Origin: CBFDBF01 sp050291465
GTDB taxonomy: Bacteria; Pseudomonadota; Gammaproteobacteria; Chromatiales; Chromatiaceae
Length of the DNA stretch: 64,000 nucleotides
Direction: 5' to 3'
NCBI GenBank assembly: GCA_050291465.1
Contig: JBNKJV010000001.1
Location: 186,001-250,000 of the forward strand
Shown: positions 15,713 through 24,426 of the stretch, in pieces
How the letters are laid out: each line of letters opens with the position of its first letter
How positions within the stretch are numbered: the stretch's first letter is position 1
Made by a program: the position numbers and the translations under genes
The notes under the pieces: generated by a model
What the model was told of the DNA's origin: nothing
Database searches by the model: none
Seen by the model: the letters and a program-made list of their open reading frames with translations, nothing else

Positions 15713-17557
15713 TCAGTGACTGCCTTTACTGGGCTTGGCGGGCCCTTCGGCATAAAGCGCTTTGATCTCCGCGGTGTATTTCTCCGTAATCTGCGAACGC
15801 TTGACCTTCAGCGTGGGAGTCAACAATCCATTTTCCACGGTCCAGGGTTCCAACATCAGCGCCACCCGGCGAATCTTCGCATATCCCGGGAAATCCTTGA
15901 CGGCGCTCTTGATGCGGGATAACGCCTCCGAGACGACTCGAGAATTGGAGAGAGAATCCGGATCCAACGGATTCAGACCGCAGTCCTGAGCAAATCCCGG
16001 CCAGAGATCCGCGTTCAACACCACCAGAGCGCTCAGATAAGGGCAACCCTCACCGATGACGAGCACCTGTTCAAACAGGGGATCCAGGGCGATAGCCAGC
16101 TCCATATCCGAGGGGGGAACGTTTTCCCCATTGGAGAGCACCAGGATGTCCTTCAGGCGCCCGGTGATGTGGATATGGTTGTTGTCGATCCGCGCCTGAT
16201 CACCGGTGTGCAACCATCCATCCGAATCGATCATCTTGGCCGTGGCCGCATGATTGTTCCAGTAACCCAGCATCACCCCCGGGCTCTTTACCAGAAGCTC
16301 GTCATCTTCCCCAATCTTGACCTCAATCCCCCGCAAGGGAACACCGACGCTGGCAGGTTCATTGTCGTCCACGGGATTGACGCTGATGACCGGACTGGTC
16401 TCGGTCAATCCGTAACCCTGCAGCAGAGGTACGCCGAGACTTATAAATACCCGTGCGATATCGTGCGCCAACGGCGCCCCCCCGCTCACCGCCATCCGCA
16501 ACCGTCCACCTAACCGGGCAGTGATTTTTCCCGCCACCAGTTTTTCCAGCAGCGGCCAAAGCAGCAACGACGGCCGCCACCCCTGCCGACCCTGCAGGTA
16601 CCGGAATCGGCTCCAGCCCACAGTAACGGCCCCGTTGAAAAGCCAACGCGCTACAACCGACTTCTTCCTCATCTGCTCGCTGATTCGGCCGTAGACCCGT
16701 TCAAATACCCGCGGAACCGCAATCAATATGGTGGGCCGAATCGATTGAAGGTCTTCGGCCAGTTGCGCCACGCTGCGGGCGAACGCAACCGTAGAGCCGG
16801 TCATGACGGGAAGATAATACCCGCATGTCCTCTCCAGCGTGTGGGAAAGCGGCAGGAAGGACAGAAATACATCTTCCTGGTAACAATCGAGCACCACCAC
16901 GGAAGCGTGCGCCACCGAAAGGATATTGTAATGACTCAGCATCACCCCTTTCGGCCTGCCGGTAGTCCCGGAAGTATAAACGATAGTAGCCAGGGAACGG
17001 GGATCGCCGGTACGCCGTTGCGATTCACCAGCAAAATCCGGCAGCCAATCCTGGACAACCCTGACACGACTATCCGCCGCATGCAGCGCCTCAGCCTCAC
17101 TGCCGGGATCCAGCACCAGTACCCGCTGCAAAGACAGCTGTTCCCCCAGCTCCATCGCCAACCGCCGCCAACGCCCGGCATCCTGCACCAGGAGTAGTTT
17201 GACCGCCGCGTCCTCCAGGATATAGGCCACGTTTTCCGGACGATCGTCCGTATATAGAGGTACCACCACGAGACCCAGACCGAGACAGGCCTGATCGAAT
17301 ACCACCCAATCCGGACAGTTACGTAACTGGAGGGCAACCCGATCCCCGGCCTTCAGTCCCTCGCCGATCAACGCCCGCTGCCACCTGGCGACCTGATCCG
17401 CCACTTCCCTCCAGCTGTAACTCGACCAGGAGCCGGTGCCGCGATCATAGGCCCGGTAGGCCTCCAGATCCGGGGAACGCTCCACACGTTGCAGGAACAG
17501 GCCGTCCAGTGTGCCAGCACTTTTAATTGATATTAGGTCTTCGTGCCAAGTGGTCAA
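15713..17557 (-). CDS. long-chain fatty acid-CoA ligase (AMP-forming)
   Basis: The 614-residue adenylate-forming enzyme activates fatty acids as acyl-AMP and then acyl-CoA. It contains the P-loop YTSGTTGRPKGVMLSH, the A5 motif GYGLTETSPV, the A7 motif WLHTGDQARI, and the A8 motif GRLKDILVLSNGENVPP. Length and the FAA1-like pattern (HTLERTCGYYLPVMTGSTVAFA) place it with long-chain ligases such as FadD15 rather than with acetyl-CoA synthetases. It has no membrane segment. It is divergent from thiS, with about 114 bp between them. Substrate chain length cannot be told from sequence. Confidence 0.93.
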   Translation of the reverse strand: MTTWHEDLISIKSAGTLDGLFLQRVERSPDLEAYRAYDRGTGSWSSYSWREVADQVARWQRALIGEGLKAGDRVALQLRNCPDWVVFDQACLGLGLVVVPLYTDDRPENVAYILEDAAVKLLLVQDAGRWRRLAMELGEQLSLQRVLVLDPGSEAEALHAADSRVRVVQDWLPDFAGESQRRTGDPRSLATIVYTSGTTGRPKGVMLSHYNILSVAHASVVVLDCYQEDVFLSFLPLSHTLERTCGYYLPVMTGSTVAFARSVAQLAEDLQSIRPTILIAVPRVFERVYGRISEQMRKKSVVARWLFNGAVTVGWSRFRYLQGRQGWRPSLLLWPLLEKLVAGKITARLGGRLRMAVSGGAPLAHDIARVFISLGVPLLQGYGLTETSPVISVNPVDDNEPASVGVPLRGIEVKIGEDDELLVKSPGVMLGYWNNHAATAKMIDSDGWLHTGDQARIDNNHIHITGRLKDILVLSNGENVPPSDMELAIALDPLFEQVLVIGEGCPYLSALVVLNADLWPGFAQDCGLNPLDPDSLSNSRVVSEALSRIKSAVKDFPGYAKIRRVALMLEPWTVENGLLTPTLKVKRSQITEKYTAEIKALYAEGPAKPSKGSH

Positions 17558-17671
17558 AACGGTATCCTTTGCAGGGTGATGTCTGCTGCTTGTGACAAGG
17601 GGTTTAGTGTAAAATCATTTTCATTATCTGTTAACAGTCTCGAGCAGCGCAAAAAGGAATCTAATTACTCC

Positions 17672-17872
17672 ATGCGGATTTTTATCAACGGCGAGGAACA
17701 GCAGGTACCGGACAACCTCAATATGGCGGCTCTGGTCCAGCAGCTGGATCTGGCGGATAAACGCTTTGCCATAGAGGTCAACGAGGAGCTGGTCCCGCGC
17801 AGCACCTTCGACGTCCACCATCTGCAGCCGGGTGACCGCGTCGAGATCGTCCACGCCATCGGCGGGGGGTGA
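17672..17872 (+). CDS. thiS: sulfur carrier protein ThiS
   Basis: The 66-residue ubiquitin-like protein ends in the required Gly-Gly (VEIVHAIGGG). After adenylation it carries sulfur as a C-terminal thiocarboxylate to ThiG for the thiazole ring of thiamine. The opening MRIFINGEEQQVPDN and motif FAIEVNEELVPRS are typical. ATG at 17672 follows AAAAAGGA; longer upstream readings are not supported. thiG follows 239 bp later, after a palindrome-rich spacer. I see no TPP riboswitch upstream. Confidence 0.95.
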   Translation: MRIFINGEEQQVPDNLNMAALVQQLDLADKRFAIEVNEELVPRSTFDVHHLQPGDRVEIVHAIGGG

Positions 17873-17880
17873 GGCCAGAC

Positions 17881-18048
17881 CGAATGTCCAGTGGACATTC
17901 GCAGCTGGCCGAACGCCGGCCAGGGAAGGCCGGCCGGATGGCGTCACAGGGACGTATGAACGCAGTACCGAGAAACATCCGGCCGAACGCCGAAGCAGCT
18001 GCGCTACGACGCCGGAACGGCCCGCCGCACGGCGTCACAGGGACATAT
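17881..18048. repeat. palindromes and an 18-bp direct repeat between thiS and thiG
   Basis: CGAATGTCCA-G-TGGACATTCG at 17881-17901 is a perfect palindrome just after the thiS stop. GCCGGCC / GGCCGGC follows around 17916-17935. GGCGTCACAGGGAC(G/A)TAT occurs at 17940-17957 and again at 18031-18048. The 239-base gap between two genes normally close together thus looks like inserted repeat DNA. Confidence 0.65.
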
Positions 18049-18111
18049 TGCAGCAAAAAGCCGTTATTTCGACCCTTACCGTATCAACCAATCGACAAAG
18101 AAATCACCGTT

Positions 18112-18903
18112 ATGTCAGATCAGAAACAGGACACCTTCACTATCGCCGGCAAAGAGTATCACTCCCGTCTTCTGGTGGGGACCGGCAAATATAAAGACTT
18201 GGAAGAGACACGCCTGGCCATCGAGGCCAGCGGCGCCGAGATCGTCACCGTAGCTGTACGCCGTACCAATATCGGGCAGAGCAAGGATGAGCCGAATCTG
18301 CTGGACGTGCTGCCGCCGGACAGATATACCATCCTGCCCAACACCGCCGGCTGCTACGACGCGACCACCGCCGTACGCACCTGCAAGCTGGCACGGGAAC
18401 TGCTCGATGGACATAATCTGGTAAAGCTCGAGGTTCTGGGGGACGACAAGACCCTGTTCCCGGACGTTATCCAGACCATCAAGGCCGCGGAGCAGCTAAT
18501 AGCTGACGGGTTTGACATCATGGTCTACACCAACGATGACCCGATTATCGCCCGCGAACTGGAACAGATGGGCTGCATCGCAGTAATGCCGCTGGCGGCA
18601 CCTATAGGCTCCGGGCTGGGTATTCGCAACAAGCTGAATATCCTCACCATCGTTGAGAATGCCGGGGTGCCGATACTGGTGGACGCCGGGGTCGGCACCG
18701 CCTCCGACGCCGCAGTCGCTATGGAACTGGGTTGCGACGGAGTACTGATGAATACCGCCATCGCCGCGGCCAGAGATCCGATACTTATGGCCTCGGCCAT
18801 GAAAAAGGCCATCGAGGCCGGTCGTGAGGCGTTTCTGGCCGGCCGCATGCCGGCAAAACGCTTCGCCTCCGCCTCATCCCCCCTGGAAGGGCTGTTCTTC
18901 TAA
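18112..18903 (+). CDS. thiG: thiazole synthase ThiG
   Basis: The 263-residue TIM-barrel enzyme condenses deoxyxylulose 5-phosphate, dehydroglycine and the ThiS thiocarboxylate into the thiamine thiazole. Diagnostic stretches are SRLLVGTGKYKD, VTVAVRRTNIGQ, the Lys of KLEVLGDDKTLFPD that forms the imine with the sugar, and VLMNTAIAAARDP. ATG at 18112 fits the family start; the longer open frame upstream reads through the repeat spacer. trmB lies downstream, as in many gammaproteobacteria. Confidence 0.96.
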   Translation: MSDQKQDTFTIAGKEYHSRLLVGTGKYKDLEETRLAIEASGAEIVTVAVRRTNIGQSKDEPNLLDVLPPDRYTILPNTAGCYDATTAVRTCKLARELLDGHNLVKLEVLGDDKTLFPDVIQTIKAAEQLIADGFDIMVYTNDDPIIARELEQMGCIAVMPLAAPIGSGLGIRNKLNILTIVENAGVPILVDAGVGTASDAAVAMELGCDGVLMNTAIAAARDPILMASAMKKAIEAGREAFLAGRMPAKRFASASSPLEGLFF

Positions 18904-18931
18904 GCGGAGCTTTTCCGGAAAGTTGGAGAAA

Positions 18932-19011
18932 AAACGCGGAGCACGCAAAGACACAAAGGCGCAGAGAATATTTTACCTTTGCGTCTCAGCGCCTTTGCGA
19001 ACTCTGCGTTA
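18932..19011. repeat. dispersed inverted repeat, copy 1 (CGCAAAG type)
   Basis: The left arm holds ACGCAAAGACACAAAGGCGC and the right arm, reversed, CGCAAAGGCGCTGAGACGC. Together they would fold into an imperfect 80-base hairpin between thiG and trmB. It is related in style to the six further sites listed in this window. Confidence 0.7.
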
Positions 19012-19044
19012 AATTCCGATTATCGGCAACAAACCTCCGTAACG

Positions 19045-19749
19045 ATGCCCGCCCCGGACATGACGAGCCGCGACAACCACCGCCCGATTAGAAGCTACGT
19101 CCTGCGTCAGGGGCGTCTGACGGCAGGCCAGAAGCGTGCCTTCGACACCATATGGCCGCGGGTGGGAGTGGAGTTCTCCGGAGAGAAACTGGATCTTCCG
19201 GGTCTGTTCGGCAATGACAATCCGGTGTTTCTCGAGATCGGCTTCGGTAACGGTGACTCTCTGGCGCAGATGGCCGTCGCCCATCCCGATAACAACTATC
19301 TCGGCATTGAAGTCCATACCCCGGGAATCGGGCATCTACTGTTGAAGATCGACGAACTCGGATTGAGCAACATCCGTATTATCCGTCACGATGCGGTCGA
19401 GGTGTTGACCCGGGGTATCGGAGATGCGGAGCTGACCGGCGTCTTTCTGTTTTTCCCCGACCCCTGGCATAAGAAGAGGCACCACAAAAGGCGCATACTC
19501 CAACCTGCTCTGGTTTCCCAGCTGTCCCGGGTAATCCGCTCCGGAGGTATATTTCACGCCGCCACCGACTGGGGAAATTATGCGGAACATATGATGGCCG
19601 TCCTGACCGATAACTCACAAAGCTTCAGAAATACCGCCGGCGGCAATCGTTTTTCCAGTCGGCCCGGTGATCGCCCCCTGACCAAGTTCGAGCGGCGGGG
19701 ACAACGCCTGGGACATGATGTCTGGGACCTGATCTTTAAGCGCCTTTGA
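19045..19749 (+). CDS. trmB: tRNA (guanine-N7-)-methyltransferase TrmB
   Basis: The 234-residue SAM-dependent enzyme methylates G46 of tRNA. It contains the SAM-binding LEIGFGNGDSLAQMA, the acidic DAVEVL, the family signature FFPDPWHKKRHHKRR, and the C-terminal block RPLTKFERRGQRLGHDVWDL. ATG at 19045 is used; one at 19060 is also possible, while the open frame before 19045 is repeat DNA. It follows thiG, probably in one transcript interrupted by the inverted repeat. Confidence 0.95.
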   Translation: MPAPDMTSRDNHRPIRSYVLRQGRLTAGQKRAFDTIWPRVGVEFSGEKLDLPGLFGNDNPVFLEIGFGNGDSLAQMAVAHPDNNYLGIEVHTPGIGHLLLKIDELGLSNIRIIRHDAVEVLTRGIGDAELTGVFLFFPDPWHKKRHHKRRILQPALVSQLSRVIRSGGIFHAATDWGNYAEHMMAVLTDNSQSFRNTAGGNRFSSRPGDRPLTKFERRGQRLGHDVWDLIFKRL

Positions 19750-19780
19750 CCTCTCCTGGAACATCGAGCGCGTGTATACG

Positions 19781-20005
19781 CTATCGATTCACCATCCCCA
19801 TACGCACCAGCTTCAGCAGCAGCAGAACAACAGGCGCCCCATGCAGAAAAAGATCGAAAATATCCAGCGGCCGTCTGAGGGTGCCCGCAAACAACATCTT
19901 GAGCTTCTCCCACAGATGCGGCTCCGGTACGAACGGAGCCAGCCCGAGCAGAAGCGCCGCTATGACCAGCATCGACAAAGGGAAATCATCTAACCATTCC
20001 AACAT
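19781..20005 (-). CDS. small two-helix membrane protein
   Basis: The 74-residue protein has two hydrophobic segments (PLSMLVIAALLLGLAPFVP and PVVLLLLKLVRMGM) separated by the conserved-looking PHLWEKLKMLFAGTLRRPLD. Very similar short proteins are found across proteobacteria, sometimes mislabelled RND transporter. The function is unknown and the length is too small for a transporter. ATG at 20005 is preceded by AGGGG; a GTG six codons earlier is less likely. It converges with trmB. Confidence 0.75.
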   Translation of the reverse strand: MLEWLDDFPLSMLVIAALLLGLAPFVPEPHLWEKLKMLFAGTLRRPLDIFDLFLHGAPVVLLLLKLVRMGMVNR

Positions 20006-20065
20006 CAATGAACCCCTGTTCACTCACGTACATCCTGACCCCCGGTCCTGATGCAATTAATTATT

Positions 20066-20200
20066 TACCACAGAGAACACAGGGGGTCACAAAGAATAAT
20101 CCGCGCCAGACCAATATATTAACTCGGCTTAATGGCGATGATGGCGACAAACCGTATATCTGCAGTCGCTCTGTGCTCTCTGTGACCTCTGTGGTTAAAA
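20066..20200. repeat. dispersed inverted repeat, copy 2
   Basis: ACCACAGAGAACACAGGG at the left and CTCTGTGACCTCTGTGGT at the right are near-complementary and 80 bases apart. They fill the gap between the small membrane protein and the macrodomain gene. Confidence 0.75.
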
Positions 20201-20203
20201 AGA

Positions 20204-20701
20204 TCAATCTTTTCCGTACAGACGCCGGTACAACTCCGCATCCTCGGAGGAAAAACAGCAGGCGACGATCTCCTCAAACCCCTGCGCGTTTTTCATCTCC
20301 TCCAGCGCAATCCGCGCCGCCGCTTCTTTCGGATAACCGTAGACGCCGGTGCTGATAGCGGGAAAGGCGATGCTGCCCGCACCCTGCTTCCGTGCCAAGG
20401 CGAAAGAGTTACGATAACAGGCACGAAGCAGTTCCGGCTCTCCGCTTTGGCCGCCGTGCCACACCGGCCCCACCGTATGTACCACCCATTTGGCCGGCAA
20501 TCGGAATCCAGGGGTTATCCGCGCCTCACCAGTGGGACAACCGCCCAACGGTCGGCACGCCTCCAGCAGCGCCGGCCCGGCGGCTCGGTGTATTGCACCG
20601 TCCACCCCGCCTCCACCAAGCAGGCTGCTGTTGGCAGCGTTTACGATAGCATCCACCTGCAGACGGGTGATGTCGTCCTGGATGATTCTGATGGCACCCA
20701 T
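20204..20701 (-). CDS. macrodomain protein, O-acetyl-ADP-ribose deacetylase type
   Basis: The 165-residue single macrodomain is of the YmdB/MacroD class. ITRLQVDAIVNAANSSLLGGGGVDGAIH contains the catalytic-loop Asn and Gly-rich ADP-ribose-binding residues, shown here by VNAANSSLLGGGGVDG. IAFPAISTGVYGYP is the second phosphate-binding loop. Members remove ADP-ribose from acidic residues or deacetylate O-acetyl-ADP-ribose; YmdB also affects RNase III. No ADP-ribosyltransferase is nearby. ATG at 20701 follows GGAGGTG; GTG at 20707 overlaps that site. Confidence 0.93.
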   Translation of the reverse strand: MGAIRIIQDDITRLQVDAIVNAANSSLLGGGGVDGAIHRAAGPALLEACRPLGGCPTGEARITPGFRLPAKWVVHTVGPVWHGGQSGEPELLRACYRNSFALARKQGAGSIAFPAISTGVYGYPKEAAARIALEEMKNAQGFEEIVACCFSSEDAELYRRLYGKD

Positions 20702-20754
20702 TCCCACCTCCGAACAAGAAGCTCCGTAGCGATGAATCGGGTAGCATACCCTTC

Positions 20755-21051
20755 ATGGCGCCCTTTATCCTAATTCTGTCCATTGTCCTCATCATCTGGT
20801 TCTGGCTCGACAGCGCCAGAGCCAGAGAGATTGCGACCAAGGTCAGTGCCGAGGCCTGCCGTCTGAGAGGCGTCCAGTTTCTCGATCAGACCGTGGCGCT
20901 CCGGCGTATCATTCCAAGATGGACGACGCAGGGAATACGGCTGCGCAGGACCTATCACTTCGATTACAGCGATCAGGGTTTGGAGCGCCACAGCGGCCGG
21001 ATCACCTTGGTCGGAACCGCGTTGGAGGAGTTCAGTCTGGGATTGTTCTAG
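20755..21051 (+). CDS. DUF3301 membrane-anchored protein
   Basis: The 98-residue protein has one N-terminal transmembrane helix (FILILSIVLIIWFWL) and a cytosolic tail with the family pattern AREIATKVSAEACRLRGVQFLDQTVAL, followed by YHFDYSDQG and RHSGRITLVG. This matches the uncharacterised DUF3301 group of gammaproteobacteria. The gene is divergent from the macrodomain gene across 53 bases that must hold both promoters. Function is unknown. Confidence 0.85.
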   Translation: MAPFILILSIVLIIWFWLDSARAREIATKVSAEACRLRGVQFLDQTVALRRIIPRWTTQGIRLRRTYHFDYSDQGLERHSGRITLVGTALEEFSLGLF

Positions 21052-21094
21052 CTGGGTAGGGAACAGAGCTCGCCCCGCGCGGCCCTTTTTTCCG

Positions 21095-21490
21095 CTATTT
21101 TATAACCTTCAAATGAGGCCGGTTCGGAGAAGAGGCGGATTCCGGATCATCATCGGACGACCCATCCATGGAATCCGGCAGTTCATCCTGAGGAAAAAGC
21201 ATCCCTTGGCCGTTCTCCCGCGCGTAGATCCCGAGCACGGCTGTCGTGGGTACCAGGATATCCGTAGGAGTCCCGCTGAATCGGGTGTTGAAGGTGATCC
21301 ATTCGTTTCCGAGGTCCAGGTCCCGAACCGCGGCGGGGCTGATATTGAGCACAATGTGTCCGTCTTCCACATATTGACGCGGCACCACCACGGACTCATC
21401 GCTCACTTCAACCAGCAGATGCGGGGTCAGTCCGTTATCTACAAGCCAGTCAAACAGGGCACGGATCAGATAGGGTCGATTAGAAGTCAT
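21095..21490 (-). CDS. sspB: SspB, adaptor for ClpXP
   Basis: SspB delivers ssrA-tagged peptides to ClpXP. The 131-residue protein opens SNRPYLIRALFDWLVDNGLTPHL, with the substrate-binding fold through residue 105, then an acidic flexible linker (SSDDDPESAS) and the C-terminal ClpX-docking tail HLKVIK. These are the three parts expected of the family. It lies 35 bp after sspA on the same strand, the standard pairing, and both follow petABC. Confidence 0.95.
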   Translation of the reverse strand: MTSNRPYLIRALFDWLVDNGLTPHLLVEVSDESVVVPRQYVEDGHIVLNISPAAVRDLDLGNEWITFNTRFSGTPTDILVPTTAVLGIYARENGQGMLFPQDELPDSMDGSSDDDPESASSPNRPHLKVIK

Positions 21491-21525
21491 TGCAACCTTG
21501 GCGCAGGAAAAATACCCACCCGGGG

Positions 21526-22149
21526 TTAATCACGCATTTCCTGTTCCAGTTCGGTCAGACTTTCCCTGAATGAGGCCCGATCAAAAAGCCGTTTGGCATA
21601 GTCGTTGACGGCCTTTGCCTGCGCCGGCAACTCCACCCCCAGGGCCGGAAGGCGCCAGAGCAGAGGAAGGATACTGCAATCAACCAACGTCAGGTCGTCG
21701 CTCATGAAATAGGGCTTGGCCGCGAACACCGGCGCCGTGGCCGTTAGACTTTCGCGCAATTCCTTACGTGCCTTGGTTGCACTTTTGCCGCCTGCAAGAA
21801 TGGTATCCATAAGACTGTACCAATCCCGGTCGACGCGATACATGAACAGGCGGGAATTAGCCCTGGAGACCGGATCAACCGGGAGCAGCGGCGGGTGCGG
21901 AAAACGCTCGTCCAGATACTCCATGATGATACGGGACTCGTAAAGGGTCAGACCCCGATCCACCAGTGTCGGCAGAGTGCCATAGGGATTCAGATCCATG
22001 ACGTCCTCCGTAAGCTCCAGAGGATCTACATCTACGATATCGACCGTTATGTTCTTCTCGGCCAATACCATACGCACCCGATGACTATACGGACTCTGGG
22101 TGTCCGAATAGAGGGTCATCACCGATCTTTTGTTAGCAACAAGCGCCAT
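21526..22149 (-). CDS. sspA: stringent starvation protein A
   Basis: The 207-residue glutathione-transferase-fold protein binds RNA polymerase and controls stationary-phase and acid-stress genes. The N-terminal thioredoxin-like part (MTLYSDTQSPYSHRVRMVL) and the C-terminal helical part (SDDLTLVDCSILPLLWRLP) are clear. The SspA surface motif is seen as PYGTLPTLVDR and LTLYES. ATG is either the first codon (22149) or the MTLYS Met at 22116. A TATACT hexamer at 22236-22241 on the minus strand could be its own promoter, in addition to read-through from petC. Confidence 0.95.
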   Translation of the reverse strand: MALVANKRSVMTLYSDTQSPYSHRVRMVLAEKNITVDIVDVDPLELTEDVMDLNPYGTLPTLVDRGLTLYESRIIMEYLDERFPHPPLLPVDPVSRANSRLFMYRVDRDWYSLMDTILAGGKSATKARKELRESLTATAPVFAAKPYFMSDDLTLVDCSILPLLWRLPALGVELPAQAKAVNDYAKRLFDRASFRESLTELEQEMRD

Positions 22150-22285
22150 TTAACCACTCCAGTCAGAAAATCTTACGCAGGGCATCCTGCCATGTGCCTA
22201 AATATGATTCCAGCTCAAAATGAAAAGGGGCGCACAGTATAACCCAACCATGCACCCCCGTGTTATCGATCGAGGCAATAACCGA

Positions 22286-23011
22286 TCAATGGACGTCCTT
22301 CCAGTACTCCTTTTTCAGCAGATAGGCCAGGACGAAGAATACTGCGATAAAAAGCAGCACCCATTTACCCAATGCCCGACGCTCCATCTGGACAGGTTCA
22401 CCGACATAACTCAGGAAAGCGGTCAGGTCCCGTGCCACCTGATCATACTCCTCCGGGCTCAGGGTGCCGGGAGTGACCAGCTCGAAACGCTCGAACTCTT
22501 GTTTACCGTCTTCCGTTTCCTTGAAAACAGCCTTCTGCATCCCCTGCAGTTCCCACAGCACGTGCGGCATTGACGCACCCACCAGCACGGTATTGTTAAC
22601 GCCGAACGGCCGGGTCTCGTCCACATAAAAACTGCGCAGATAAGTGTAGATATAGTCCACGCCACGGGCCCGGATCAGCACGCTCAGATCGGGCGGGGTA
22701 ACGCCGAACCATTTCTCCGCTTCGTCCGGATTCATGGCGATATTCATGGTTTCGCCGATCTTGTCGGTGGTGAACATCAGATTCTGCTCCACCTCTTTCT
22801 CGGTCAGTCCCAGATCCTTGGCCATGCGGTTATAGCGCTGAAACTTGGCCGAATGGCAGCTCAGGCAGTAGTTCATGAAGTACTTGGCACCGCGCTGCAG
22901 GGAAGCCTGGTCGGAGAGATCGATATTGGCCTCGTCGTATTGGGGGCCCTCAGCAGCTAACCCCAGGAGGGGCGTCATGGCCAGCAGAAACGTGATGATC
23001 AGCTTTTTCAT
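22286..23011 (-). CDS. petC: ubiquinol-cytochrome c reductase, cytochrome c1
   Basis: The 241-residue protein has a signal peptide (LIITFLLAMTPLLGLAAEG), heme c site CLSCH near residue 50, and a C-terminal membrane anchor (WVLLFIAVFFVLAYLLKK) that fixes it to the periplasmic face. It passes electrons from the Rieske centre to soluble cytochrome c. Its ATG overlaps the petB stop (ATGA). It is the third gene of petABC and is followed by sspA, the usual gammaproteobacterial order. Confidence 0.97.
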   Translation of the reverse strand: MKKLIITFLLAMTPLLGLAAEGPQYDEANIDLSDQASLQRGAKYFMNYCLSCHSAKFQRYNRMAKDLGLTEKEVEQNLMFTTDKIGETMNIAMNPDEAEKWFGVTPPDLSVLIRARGVDYIYTYLRSFYVDETRPFGVNNTVLVGASMPHVLWELQGMQKAVFKETEDGKQEFERFELVTPGTLSPEEYDQVARDLTAFLSYVGEPVQMERRALGKWVLLFIAVFFVLAYLLKKEYWKDVH

Positions 23012-24426
23012 TCGGTCACCCTCTCAGGAACAGGCTTGGTCTTATCGGTTTTTATAAACGTGGGGATAAACATGAAGTACACCCAATAACCCAGAACAGC
23101 CAGGGAGGCGATACCGGCCACGAAAAAGGGGTATACGTCCTGACTGGCCTGGCCGAGCCAGTAGTAGGCAACACGCCCCACCACGAGCAAACTCAGAACG
23201 GTCGCCACACGGATGAGTATCGACGAGCCCAGCTCACTGCGGGTATAAACAGGCATAAACAGAAAAAAGCCGAAATAGAGAACCGTCATGAGCTGCGCGG
23301 TCAGCGTCCGTATAGGCGTCGCTGACTTAACGCCCAGGTAACCCAATACAACGAAGGACACCACAAATATGGCCAGCGCCAGCTTGAATCCTATCCCCTT
23401 GTAGCGGATGGACTTGACCGGACTTCGATCCAGCCACGGTAGAAAGAAAAACACCACGATGGATATCAGCATCGCCGCCACGCCGGGGAAGGCCGATCCC
23501 GCCACCGACGGAACCGCCCGCAGGATGGCGTAGAAGGGGGTGAAGTACCAGACCGGCGCGATATGTGCGGGGGTCTTCAACGGATTGGCTGGCTCAAAGT
23601 TGGGGTGTTCCAGGAAGTAACCGCCCATTTCCGGGGCATAGAACAGCACCGCGGCAAAGACGAACAGGAAACCCGCCACAGCGGCGATATCCTTCACCAC
23701 GTAATAAGGATGGAACGGGATACCGTCCTTCGGGATACCGTTTTCGTCCTTGTTCTTTTTGATCTCAATACCGTCCGGGTTGTTGGAACCCACCTTGTGA
23801 AGGGCCACCAGATGGATAAACACCAGGGCCGCCAGCAGGAACGGCAGCAGGAAATGCAGGGCGAAGAAGCGGTTCAGGGTGACGTCGGAGATGACATAGT
23901 CACCGCGGATCCAGACACCCAGTTCTTCACCGACAAAAGGCACGGCACTGAACAGATTCACAATCACCTGCGCCCCCCAGAAGGACATCTGACCCCACGG
24001 CAGCAGATAACCGAAAAAGGCGGTGGCCATCATTGCCAGATAGATGATCACGCCGATGATCCAGAGCAGTTCACGGGGCTTGCGGTAGGAACCGTACATC
24101 AGGCCGCGGAACATATGCAGATAGATCACGATAAAAAAGGCCGAGGCGCCGGTGGAGTGGAGATAACGAATCAGCCAGCCCCATTCCACATCCCGCATGA
24201 TGTACTCCACGGAGGCGAACGCCAGGGTCGCATCCGGCTTGTAGCTCATGGCCAGCCAGACACCGGTTAGGATCTGATTCACCAGCACCAGCAGCGCCAG
24301 GGAACCGAAGAAGTACCAGAAATTGAAATTCTTCGGCGCATAGTACTGCGCCAGGTGCTCGTTCCACACCTTAGTCAGCGGGAACCGCTCATCGATCCAG
24401 CCGACAAAATTCTTCATTGCGCTCAT
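23008..24426 (-). CDS. petB: ubiquinol-cytochrome c reductase, cytochrome b
   Basis: The 472-residue integral membrane subunit carries both b hemes. The ligand pairs are spaced 14 apart in each helix (YLHSTG...YLHMF and ALHFLL...FIHLV). The Qo-site motif reads PVWY (IAPVWYFTPFYAIL) instead of PEWY. The C-terminal region has about four further helices, making it longer than the mitochondrial protein. Start and petA stop overlap (TGATG), with GGAGGGG upstream. Together with petA and petC it forms the bc1 complex, which oxidises quinol and pumps charge. Confidence 0.97.
   Translation of the reverse strand: MSAMKNFVGWIDERFPLTKVWNEHLAQYYAPKNFNFWYFFGSLALLVLVNQILTGVWLAMSYKPDATLAFASVEYIMRDVEWGWLIRYLHSTGASAFFIVIYLHMFRGLMYGSYRKPRELLWIIGVIIYLAMMATAFFGYLLPWGQMSFWGAQVIVNLFSAVPFVGEELGVWIRGDYVISDVTLNRFFALHFLLPFLLAALVFIHLVALHKVGSNNPDGIEIKKNKDENGIPKDGIPFHPYYVVKDIAAVAGFLFVFAAVLFYAPEMGGYFLEHPNFEPANPLKTPAHIAPVWYFTPFYAILRAVPSVAGSAFPGVAAMLISIVVFFFLPWLDRSPVKSIRYKGIGFKLALAIFVVSFVVLGYLGVKSATPIRTLTAQLMTVLYFGFFLFMPVYTRSELGSSILIRVATVLSLLVVGRVAYYWLGQASQDVYPFFVAGIASLAVLGYWVYFMFIPTFIKTDKTKPVPERVTE

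Noticed and set aside
17558..17671. Possible TPP riboswitch before thiS
   Set aside because: The CTGAGA and ACCTGATC-type thi-box motifs are absent.
24017..24270. Plus-strand frame of 235 codons over petB (23563-24270)
   Set aside because: It is antisense to cytochrome b, which has both heme-ligand pairs and the Qo motif.
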